From positions 1 through 6,076 of the forward strand of contig JAGQIY010000958.1 of the NCBI GenBank assembly GCA_020430865.1: a stretch of 6,076 nucleotides of DNA. Direction: 5' to 3'. The notes below the pieces were generated by a model, which did no database searches, had not been told where the DNA came from, and saw only the letters and a program-made list of their open reading frames with translations. This document shows positions 1 through 5,407 of the stretch, in pieces (within the stretch, counting starts at the first letter, position 1; each line of letters opens with the position of its first letter). A program made the translations under genes and the position numbers. The DNA comes from Myxococcales bacterium (GTDB taxonomy: Bacteria; Myxococcota; Polyangia; Polyangiales; Polyangiaceae).

Positions 1-656
1 GTCATGTCCCCGCGCAAGAACGCCGCGCCGAAGGTGACACCGATGACCATCGTGGCATCCACCAGCTGGCTCACCAGCGTAGACCCGTTGTTGCGCAGCC
101 AGAGGTGCCGACCGCGAGTCAGGCGCTTCCAGAAATGGAACAGGTACACATCGCAGAACTGCGCGGCCATGTACGCCAGCATCGACGCAAAGACAGCGCC
201 GCTGGTGCAGGAGTAGATCAGCGTGTAGAGCTCGACACTGCCTTCTGCCTTGTTTCCGTCGGGTAAGAAAACCGGTTGAGAGAGCTGCAGCGTCTGCCAG
301 GGAGCCTGGACGTCGGGCGGCACGGAAGAAACCTGGTGACCGAGCCACATCACGCCGATCACCAGCAGGTTCACGCCCAGTCCCACCCAGACCACCCAGT
401 TCGCTCTGCGCTGCCCGTAGAGCTCGCTGATCAGATCCGTACACAGAAACGTCAACGGGTAGGGAAGCACGCCAACCGCCAGGGACAGTGGCCCCAGCTG
501 GATGAAGCGCGTGATGCTGATGATGTTCAGCATCGCCATCGCGCCCAGGAATACGCCCGCCAGCATCAGGAACACTCGCTCGCGGCGAGTCCAGCGCTGG
601 ATCAGGTGATCCGGGACGTCGTGCACCTCGCTCTCGATGCCTTCACCCACTGCCAT
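1..656 (-). CDS. yhhQ: Queuosine precursor transporter, YhhQ/VUT family (3' end cut off)
   Basis: This is an inner-membrane transporter. Characterised YhhQ proteins import the 7-deazaguanine precursors preQ0 and preQ1 for queuosine synthesis in tRNA. The visible 218 residues begin at ATG 656 and run off the left edge. The usual family length is about 220-250 residues, so only a short tail is missing. Family signatures are clear: a PYPLTFLCTDLISELYGQRR block at residues 65-84 and, around residues 165-201, AQFCDVYLFHFWK followed by LRNNGSTLVSQLVDA. Hydrophobic segments lie near residues 28-50, 54-75, 86-106, 143-166 and 194-215. A polar loop of about 35 residues (107-141) separates the third and fourth. 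The start is the first in-frame ATG ahead of the conserved region. No good Shine-Dalgarno precedes it; ATG 670 is out of frame. The gene lies 57 bp after the hydrolase lipoprotein, on the same strand. The family call is firm; the exact substrate is inferred from the family. Confidence 0.93.
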   Translation of the reverse strand, partial: MAVGEGIESEVHDVPDHLIQRWTRRERVFLMLAGVFLGAMAMLNIISITRFIQLGPLSLAVGVLPYPLTFLCTDLISELYGQRRANWVVWVGLGVNLLVIGVMWLGHQVSSVPPDVQAPWQTLQLSQPVFLPDGNKAEGSVELYTLIYSCTSGAVFASMLAYMAAQFCDVYLFHFWKRLTRGRHLWLRNNGSTLVSQLVDATMVIGVTFGAAFLRGDM

Positions 657-681
657 GTCGGCAGCAGCATAGTGGGCAGCC

Positions 682-713
682 GGGCGGAGACGCCGAAAAA
701 CGACGCCTCGCCC
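682..713 (-). terminator. Imperfect hairpin directly after the lipoprotein stop
   Basis: In minus-strand RNA the stop codon (716-714) is followed at once by an arm, GGGCGAGGCGUCG (713-701), a UUUUU loop (700-696) and the arm CGGCGUCUCCGCCC (695-682). It pairs over 13 bp with one bulged C and two G-U wobbles. The wobbles become A-C mismatches on the plus strand, so the structure favours minus-strand transcripts. No U-tract follows, so it is not a textbook intrinsic terminator. It may be a 3'-end stabiliser, a partial terminator, or an attenuator ahead of yhhQ, whose ATG lies 25 nt beyond the hairpin. Confidence 0.5.
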
Positions 714-2783
714 CTACTCGCAGGGGGCGTCGATGGTCTCCGGGGCACGCACCGTCGCCTGCCCCGTCTTCAGGTAGGTCTCGAAGAAGCACGCATACTG
801 GTGCTTCACCGCGTCCAGCTGCCCGTAGATCGCGTGGGGGTCGTAGATGCCGTCGCCCTCGTACTGCACGACCACGCCGGTGTACGGCGTCCCGTCGTCG
901 CTGACCCGATTCGCCTTCACCGGATAGTCCGCGAAGCCATCGAAGCCCCCGACCGCGAGGGAAGTCTGCATCTCCGGCCAGACTGACGCCCCGGCTTCCT
1001 GGTTACCGTAGGCCAGGCTGAATGCGTTATAAATCTTCGTGGAAAAGTAGCTGTCGCCCTTGCCCACTGGTTCGTACACCGAGCGCACCGGGTGACCTTC
1101 CAGGTGCCGCCGGGCGAGCCGGGGCGTGTAGACCATGGGCTCGACGGCTTCCCAGGCCGTCTGGAAGATCTGCATGGCTGGGTGCATGTGGTCGAGCGAC
1201 TCCGAGGACCCCAGAATGATGCCTGCCAGGTACGGGAGATTGCCGACGACCTGGGTCTCCTTGATGAAGTAGCTCCAGAAGCCCCCCGCTCCCGTGGGCA
1301 CGACCGCCTCGATACGTGGCTCGACGGCGCCGATCATGTTCGTGTACATGCCGCCCATCGATTGGCCCATGGCGAGGATTGGCTTGGTCGCGAAATGATA
1401 CGCCGCCTCCCCGCTCGGCAGGCTGAGTCCGCTGCACGAAGCCACCAGGTCCGGCGAGATCTGGAGCTTGGTCAGAGCCTCCAAGTAGAGCCGTTGTTCG
1501 ACGACCCCCTGGCGGAACGTGTCGCGTGTCGCCGCCAGGTTGTTGAAGTTCAGGTAGGCGATCTCACCCGCCCCCGGCACTCGATCTGGACTCAGGGGGT
1601 GAGAGGAGCCAACGGTAGCGAAGCCGTGAGGCGCCAGCACGTAGGCCGGCCCCTCGCCCTTCGTCGGCTCGCCTCCCGGCTCGGTAACGCGACCGCGGTC
1701 TACGACCTGACCCGCGATCCCGCCGGAACCGTGGAAGTACATCACCAGCGGGTAGCCGCCCTCGGGCATCGGCTGCTTGGGCAAGGTGATCACGATCTTC
1801 GCGGTCTCCTTGCGCTGCTCGACGGGCAAGCCATCGGCGCCGAAGTCGAACAGCCCGTCCTCGTTGAACGGCGGCGTTCCCTGCTGAAACTGTGGAAAAT
1901 CGACGGTGCCGACGATTTCGCAGAAGCGATCGTGATCGGCGCCATCATCTGGATCGACCTCGAGGTTCTCGAGCTCGACGTCGTACTTCTCGAGCAGCCG
2001 CTGGCTGAGATCGTACGTCTCCTGCACCACGTCCCCGGTGGTGAAGACCGTCGCCGCGGCGACCTCACGCTTGTCGACGCCGATTGTCTTCAGCGTCTCC
2101 CACAGCGGCTCGTACTGAGCCGCCAGACCCTCCGCGCCTCCCGGATCTCGACCGAGCTTCACCTGCTCGAACTCCAGCGGCGATCCCAGGGGCTCGCCGG
2201 AGGCGTCGCCCAGACCGCGCATGATCACGAACGCGTAGCTGCGGTTGGAGTTGAGCACCACCCCAGGGAAGCTCGCGACGGCGAGCAGGTTGTCCGGTAC
2301 GTAGATGTCCGTCGCCGGGATCTTGGCGATGGTGGGGACCAGCTTCCCGCGGTCCGGCGAGTCCGGATCGATGTCCACCAGGAGGATGTTCGAACTCGTA
2401 TCCGCGGGGTTCACGTGCTCCAGCTCTTGAGCCGCGATCGGAGCGTCGAAGTGGAAGTACGCCACCGGAACAGTGGGCCAGCCGGGGTGTTCTCCGGCGA
2501 TCTTCACCAGCCCGGCGAGCATTGGCTTGTCCTGGGGATTGGGGAAGTTCGCTACCTCCGGCGTCCCGTCGGCCTTCAGCCGGATATCCGCGGGATAGGG
2601 GAAGTCGTAGAAGGCATCGGAACTCGCGCTCTGCAGGTCGAAGCGCACCGATACTCCTGGCTGGGCCTTTGCCACCGGGGGCGCCGCCTCGTCATCCGAA
2701 GAACATCCGCCGCCCGTCGCTCCGAGCAAGCACACCAGAACCGAGCCGAAGAGGCTCTGTCGAGTCCATCGACGCATCGCCAT
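714..2783 (-). CDS. Predicted lipoprotein with alpha/beta-hydrolase (lipase/esterase-like) domain
   Basis: This 689-residue envelope protein is likely exported and lipidated. The N-terminus MAMRRWTRQ is followed by a hydrophobic stretch and a Gly-rich lipobox ending GATGGGCSSDD, with Cys27 as the predicted lipidated residue. The lipobox is imperfect because Gly occupies -3. Residues about 45-75 (VRFDLQSAS, then FPYPADIRL) resemble the N-terminal region of large bacterial lipase-like lipoproteins. The hydrolase core shows a YFHGSGG oxyanion-type loop with His351, then the nucleophile elbow GQSMGG with Ser475. A plausible acid is Asp577 in GKGDSYFS (Asp644 is an alternative), and a plausible catalytic His is His650 in YDPHA. 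These last two are inferred from order and spacing. Four extra cysteines after Cys27 (288, 460, 665, 688) could form disulfides. The frame opens further upstream (ATG 2825), but that start overlaps ctaA, and ATG 2783 has an AGGA ribosome binding site. It follows ctaA by 13 bp and is probably in its operon. The substrate is unknown. Confidence 0.88.
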   Translation of the reverse strand: MAMRRWTRQSLFGSVLVCLLGATGGGCSSDDEAAPPVAKAQPGVSVRFDLQSASSDAFYDFPYPADIRLKADGTPEVANFPNPQDKPMLAGLVKIAGEHPGWPTVPVAYFHFDAPIAAQELEHVNPADTSSNILLVDIDPDSPDRGKLVPTIAKIPATDIYVPDNLLAVASFPGVVLNSNRSYAFVIMRGLGDASGEPLGSPLEFEQVKLGRDPGGAEGLAAQYEPLWETLKTIGVDKREVAAATVFTTGDVVQETYDLSQRLLEKYDVELENLEVDPDDGADHDRFCEIVGTVDFPQFQQGTPPFNEDGLFDFGADGLPVEQRKETAKIVITLPKQPMPEGGYPLVMYFHGSGGIAGQVVDRGRVTEPGGEPTKGEGPAYVLAPHGFATVGSSHPLSPDRVPGAGEIAYLNFNNLAATRDTFRQGVVEQRLYLEALTKLQISPDLVASCSGLSLPSGEAAYHFATKPILAMGQSMGGMYTNMIGAVEPRIEAVVPTGAGGFWSYFIKETQVVGNLPYLAGIILGSSESLDHMHPAMQIFQTAWEAVEPMVYTPRLARRHLEGHPVRSVYEPVGKGDSYFSTKIYNAFSLAYGNQEAGASVWPEMQTSLAVGGFDGFADYPVKANRVSDDGTPYTGVVVQYEGDGIYDPHAIYGQLDAVKHQYACFFETYLKTGQATVRAPETIDAPCE

Positions 2784-2794
2784 ATGTCTTTTCG

Positions 2795-2798
2795 TCCT
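2795..2798 (-). promoter_or_regulatory. Ribosome binding site AGGA of the hydrolase lipoprotein
   Basis: Reading the minus strand, AGGA overlaps the ctaA stop codon TAG (2799-2797) and ends 11 nt before ATG 2783. This supports ATG 2783 as the start rather than ATG 2825, which would begin inside ctaA and add a polar, Arg/Lys-containing extension ahead of the signal peptide. Overlap of a stop codon and a ribosome binding site suggests translational coupling. Confidence 0.55.
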
Positions 2799-3858
2799 AA
2801 GCCTTGGGGTCGAGTCGCTCGCCACGCAACGCCGTGTTGTAGCTCGCGAACAGGAGCACCAAGCATACCCACAACGTCGTGCCCACGGCGAGGTGAGTCA
2901 CCTGCATGTAGCCAGGCGCAGAGAGGGCGATGTTGACCACCCCTACCGCGATCTGCAGCGCGAGCAGCGCTTTGACGCGCTGGGCCCATGCCCCCGATTG
3001 AGCGTGGAAAAAAGCCGCGGAGCGCGGGCTCGGGCTGGGCGCTTGCACCTGGACGCTTCGGCTGGAGCCGTCGGCGCCGTGGCGCTCCGCAGCATCTTGA
3101 AAGCGACCCATCAGCCACCACATGCCCAGCGCGAGGAACACAGCGCTGATCGGGTGGGCGATGCGCAGCCGTTCCAGGAAGTTGGTGCCCCGGAGTCGCT
3201 CCGCGAGCGCCGCGCCTTCTGCCACGGGGTAGAGGGTGTCCCCTAGCGCGGTGACCGCTCCCAGCATCGACACCAGCACCACGCACACCATCAGGATCAG
3301 GAGCCAGCGCCCCTCGGTGTCCAGCGGGCGGATCCGCAAGTCGCGGGTCTCGCTCCGCCCGGCCGTCCAGGCCGTGAGGGCCATGGCGCCCATCAAGAGG
3401 CTGGTGCTGATCAAATGCACGGCCATGAACGCCGCGCGAGCCATGGACGCGTTGGCTCCCACCAGCTCGAGCAACACCAGGCTCGCTCCAACCAGCGCCT
3501 CGACCACCATCAACAGCACACCCAGCGCGGCATAGCGGCGCGTCGCGTGTCCCCGCTCGAAGCGCACCACGGCCCAGATCCAGAGCGCGATCACCACCGG
3601 CAGACACAAGCCCGAGGTGATGCGGTGGGTGAACTCGATCAGCGTCTCCACGCTCTTCGGCATGTGCGCGATCTCGCCGTGACAAGTCGGCCAGTGCTGG
3701 CCACACCCCGCCCCCGAACCCGTGATGCGCACCACGGCCCCAAAGAGCACCACGAACAACGTGTAGACCACCGCCGCCCACGCCGCCCTGGCGAAGCGGG
3801 CACCGCGGATCGGCTGCTCCGCGGGTGCGGCGGTGCCTTGCATGGGCAGCGTACTCAT
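2797..3858 (-). CDS. ctaA: Heme A synthase, COX15/CtaA family
   Basis: This integral membrane enzyme oxidises the C8 methyl group of heme O to a formyl group, giving heme A for aa3-type cytochrome c oxidase. The 353-residue product has eight predicted membrane helices in two similar halves. The first helix runs into GAVVRITGSGAGCGQHWPTC, a hallmark of the family. The four expected heme-ligand histidines are present: His78 in EFTHR, His148 in AVHLI, His235 in IAHPIS and His322 in QVTHL. Cys52 and Cys59 in the first external loop have the same seven-residue spacing as the Cys35/Cys42 pair of Bacillus subtilis CtaA. The equivalent loop of the second half has no cysteines. The loop between helices 6 and 7 (about residues 253-294) is unusually long and rich in Ser, Pro, Gln and Ala. 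ATG 3858 was chosen because membrane homology begins soon after it; GTG 3864 is an alternative. No strong Shine-Dalgarno is seen. No ctaB or oxidase subunit gene is visible. Confidence 0.95.
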   Translation of the reverse strand: MSTLPMQGTAAPAEQPIRGARFARAAWAAVVYTLFVVLFGAVVRITGSGAGCGQHWPTCHGEIAHMPKSVETLIEFTHRITSGLCLPVVIALWIWAVVRFERGHATRRYAALGVLLMVVEALVGASLVLLELVGANASMARAAFMAVHLISTSLLMGAMALTAWTAGRSETRDLRIRPLDTEGRWLLILMVCVVLVSMLGAVTALGDTLYPVAEGAALAERLRGTNFLERLRIAHPISAVFLALGMWWLMGRFQDAAERHGADGSSRSVQVQAPSPSPRSAAFFHAQSGAWAQRVKALLALQIAVGVVNIALSAPGYMQVTHLAVGTTLWVCLVLLFASYNTALRGERLDPKA

Positions 3859-4041
3859 GGCCACGCCCGGTCTAGCGCCGTCTGCAGTGGAACTCCAACC
3901 AGGGATGGAATCAGCGACCGTTTCGAAGCCCGCTGCGACCACACGCCGCGGCGCGCGAGGTCTTGGGAGCGCCAGGCGTGCGGACACGCCGAGGTGGCCG
4001 CGCTTGCGCGCAGTGTGGCATCCAGCCCATGCTTTGACGCG
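3859..4041. promoter_or_regulatory. Divergent intergenic region between ctaA and the propeller lipoprotein
   Basis: This gap must hold the promoters of both flanking genes, but I find no convincing sigma-70 pair on either strand. It contains several short inverted repeats: the 10-bp palindrome CGCCGCGGCG (3944-3953), GGCGTG-CGGA-CACGCC (3975-3990) and CGCGC-TT-GCGCG (3999-4010, centred on 4004/4005). Any of these could be an operator or small RNA hairpin, but such palindromes are also common by chance at this GC content. A TTGACG hexamer at 4034-4039 resembles a -35 element on the plus strand, without a good -10. Open frames crossing the region show no recognisable protein. Confidence 0.4.
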
Positions 4042-5337
4042 GTGCTTGCTGAGCTTGGAAGACGCCGCCAACCCAGGCGCGCTGGATCGGCCGCGGTCCG
4101 CGGACTATGCATGTTCGCGGCTGCTGGCTGCTCCGTGAGCTGCCTGCTCAGCTTCGATGGGCTCACCGGCGGCGAGAGCGGCGTGGCTGGCGCAGCGGGC
4201 AGCGCGGGCGCAGCGGGAAGTGGTGGAAGCTCGAGTGGCGGCAGCGCTGGCAGTCAAACGGGTGGTTCCGCAGGGACGGTCGGAGGCGACGGAGGTACGG
4301 CTGGCGCAGCGGGAAGTGGTGGAAGCGCGGGCACCGGCGGCAGCGCAGCTGGAGGCACCGGAGGAAGCAGCTGTGACACCGCGGTCTGCAAGTGCTGCAG
4401 CGACGCCGCTGGCTGCACCGACCCGCTCGAGGAGAAGCTCGGTACCAGCGTCGGGAAGTCCAGAGGGCGCGTTGCGGCCATGGGTGAGGTCGTCTACTGG
4501 ACACGCCAGACTGCCAGTGGCTCTGACGCGCTGATGCGACGCCTGCCAGGCGGGCAACCGGAGGTGCTGGTCAGCGCAAATTACCCAGGGGCGGTGGTCG
4601 CGGCGGATGGCTGGCTCGCCTGGAGTGACTCCAGCGGCCTCTTTCGTTGCCGCGCGGATTCCTGTGCAGCGAGCGCCACGCGCTTCATCAGCGCGCTCGA
4701 CGTGAGCGAGCGTCAGGTGCTCGCGCTCCACGACGGCAAGCTGTACTGGCTCGTCGGCACGGGGGACCTGGGTCGCCGCCTGGTGCGATGCGATCTCGCC
4801 AGCTGCTCGACGGGGAGCGAGCAAATCATCAGCAACGATCGGGACTCCGTGCGCGGCATCGCTGCCAACTCGAGCCACGTCTACTGGACCGAGGAGGGAG
4901 GCGCGATCTTCCGCCTGCCGCTGGGCACCTCGAGCGACGCCCCCGCGCCCTTCCTCTCGGGGCGCGATCACCCCTCGAGTGTCTTGGTCACCGAGACGCA
5001 GCTGTTCTGGAGCGAGGAAGGCGATCCCGGAAATGTGTACTCCTGCGACCTCACGAGCTGCACGCCGAAGTCCATCGCCCCCAACACCACCCTCCAGCAC
5101 CCGATCCGCGCGCCGGCCGGCCTCGCCTCGGATGGCAAGCGGATCTACTGGACGAACCTGCTCGATGATTCCGTGATGAGCTGCCCCCTCCCGGGCTGCT
5201 CCGGCGCGGAAGTCCCCGAGCTGCTGGCGACCGGTCAGGTCAACCCCAACGGCATCGCAGTCGGCGACAGCTGTGCGATCTGGCACGGCAACAAGGACGG
5301 CGATGGCGCGGTCTGGGCGGCCCCGAAGCGCCCCTGA
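4042..5337 (+). CDS. Predicted lipoprotein: Gly/Ser/Ala linker plus seven-repeat beta-propeller-like domain
   Basis: I do not recognise a named gene. From GTG 4042 the product has 431 residues. An Arg-rich start (GRRRQPRR, 6-13) and short hydrophobic stretch lead to the lipobox AAAGC (Cys30), then SFDGLTGG. A low-complexity Gly/Ser/Ala/Thr linker spans residues 43-110. A cysteine cluster follows (111, 116, 118, 119, 125). The C-terminal part has seven repeats centred on a Trp at 153, 194, 236, 282, 323, 370 and 414, spaced 41-47 residues apart. Typical cores are VYWT, LYWL, LFWS and IYWT. Four repeats also carry a Cys-x4-Cys pair (203/208, 250/255, 335/340, 381/386), as in RCDLASC. This pattern suggests a seven-bladed propeller on a flexible stalk at the cell surface, probably for binding; no catalytic motif is seen. 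The start is uncertain: ATG 4111 is the first ATG in frame but leaves only six residues before Cys30, too few for a signal peptide. Neither start has a good ribosome binding site. Confidence 0.85.
   Translation: MLAELGRRRQPRRAGSAAVRGLCMFAAAGCSVSCLLSFDGLTGGESGVAGAAGSAGAAGSGGSSSGGSAGSQTGGSAGTVGGDGGTAGAAGSGGSAGTGGSAAGGTGGSSCDTAVCKCCSDAAGCTDPLEEKLGTSVGKSRGRVAAMGEVVYWTRQTASGSDALMRRLPGGQPEVLVSANYPGAVVAADGWLAWSDSSGLFRCRADSCAASATRFISALDVSERQVLALHDGKLYWLVGTGDLGRRLVRCDLASCSTGSEQIISNDRDSVRGIAANSSHVYWTEEGGAIFRLPLGTSSDAPAPFLSGRDHPSSVLVTETQLFWSEEGDPGNVYSCDLTSCTPKSIAPNTTLQHPIRAPAGLASDGKRIYWTNLLDDSVMSCPLPGCSGAEVPELLATGQVNPNGIAVGDSCAIWHGNKDGDGAVWAAPKRP
4091..4105. repeat. Tandem CCGCGG palindrome near the start of the propeller lipoprotein
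   Basis: CCGCGG occurs at 4091-4096 and again at 4098-4103, separated by one T, so the 13-bp unit is palindromic around that base. The overlapping GTCCGCGGAC at 4096-4105 is a perfect 10-bp palindrome. It lies just ahead of ATG 4107 and ATG 4111. If translation starts at GTG 4042 it is merely coding sequence. If it starts at ATG 4111 it would form a hairpin in the leader. It could equally be chance in GC-rich DNA. Confidence 0.3.
4168..4371 (+). repeat. Low-complexity Gly/Ser/Ala-coding tract with internal direct repeats
   Basis: This tract encodes the linker of the propeller lipoprotein. It contains an exact 23-bp direct repeat at 4208-4230 and 4304-4326, offset by 96 bp (32 codons, in frame). 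The 15-bp unit GGCTGGCGCAGCGGG occurs at 4185-4199 and 4299-4313. Sharing at the DNA level, not only the amino-acid level, points to growth of the linker by internal duplication or slippage. Linker length is therefore likely to vary between related strains. Confidence 0.75.
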
Positions 5338-5392
5338 GCCGCCGTGCAAAGCGATCCGCTCACGCGAGATCCCAGGCTCGCTCTGCGGCGGC
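5338..5392. terminator. Imperfect inverted repeat between convergent genes
   Basis: Immediately after the TGA at 5335-5337, the left arm (5338-5354, GCCGCCG then TG bulge then CAAAGCGA) can pair with the right arm TCGCTCTGCGGCGGC (5378-5392). This gives about 14 pairs, one A-C mismatch (a G-U wobble in minus-strand RNA) and a 2-nt bulge. An alternative small stem inside it is GCGAG/CTCGC (5364-5368 with 5377-5381). The position between two convergent genes suggests a shared bidirectional terminator. There is no U-tract on either side, so this is a tentative call. Confidence 0.4.
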
Positions 5393-5407
5393 CCCACGCA
5401 GAGGTTG

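Noticed and set aside
657..713. preQ1 riboswitch ahead of yhhQ
   Set aside because: Only a simple hairpin is present. I see no preQ1-type aptamer core or A-rich tail, and the gap is too short after the preceding stop.
276..986. A 236-codon plus-strand frame opposite yhhQ and the 3' end of the hydrolase
   Set aside because: It is antisense to the conserved transporter blocks and crosses a gene boundary. The product is Arg/His-rich and unrecognisable.
2783..2825. ATG 2825 as the hydrolase start
   Set aside because: It would overlap the ctaA coding end and add 14 polar residues before the signal peptide. ATG 2783 has an AGGA site at a usable distance.
1092..2936. A 614-codon plus-strand open frame opposite the hydrolase lipoprotein and the end of ctaA
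   Set aside because: It is antisense to genes with clear motifs. Its product is Arg/His/Leu/Val-rich with no domain, and it spans two unrelated genes. It is a GC-composition shadow.
2576..3781. A 401-codon minus-strand frame overlapping ctaA
   Set aside because: Same strand but a different frame from ctaA, which has all its heme-ligand histidines. The product is Gly/Arg/Ala-rich without membrane helices.
3415..4041. Upstream extension of the propeller-lipoprotein frame
   Set aside because: The frame is open back to 3415, but that stretch is antisense to the ctaA N-terminal half and encodes an Arg/His-rich sequence with no signal peptide or domain.
4168..4371. Collagen-like or PE-PGRS-type domain
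   Set aside because: There is no regular Gly-x-y triplet pattern and no PE module. The composition fits a flexible linker.
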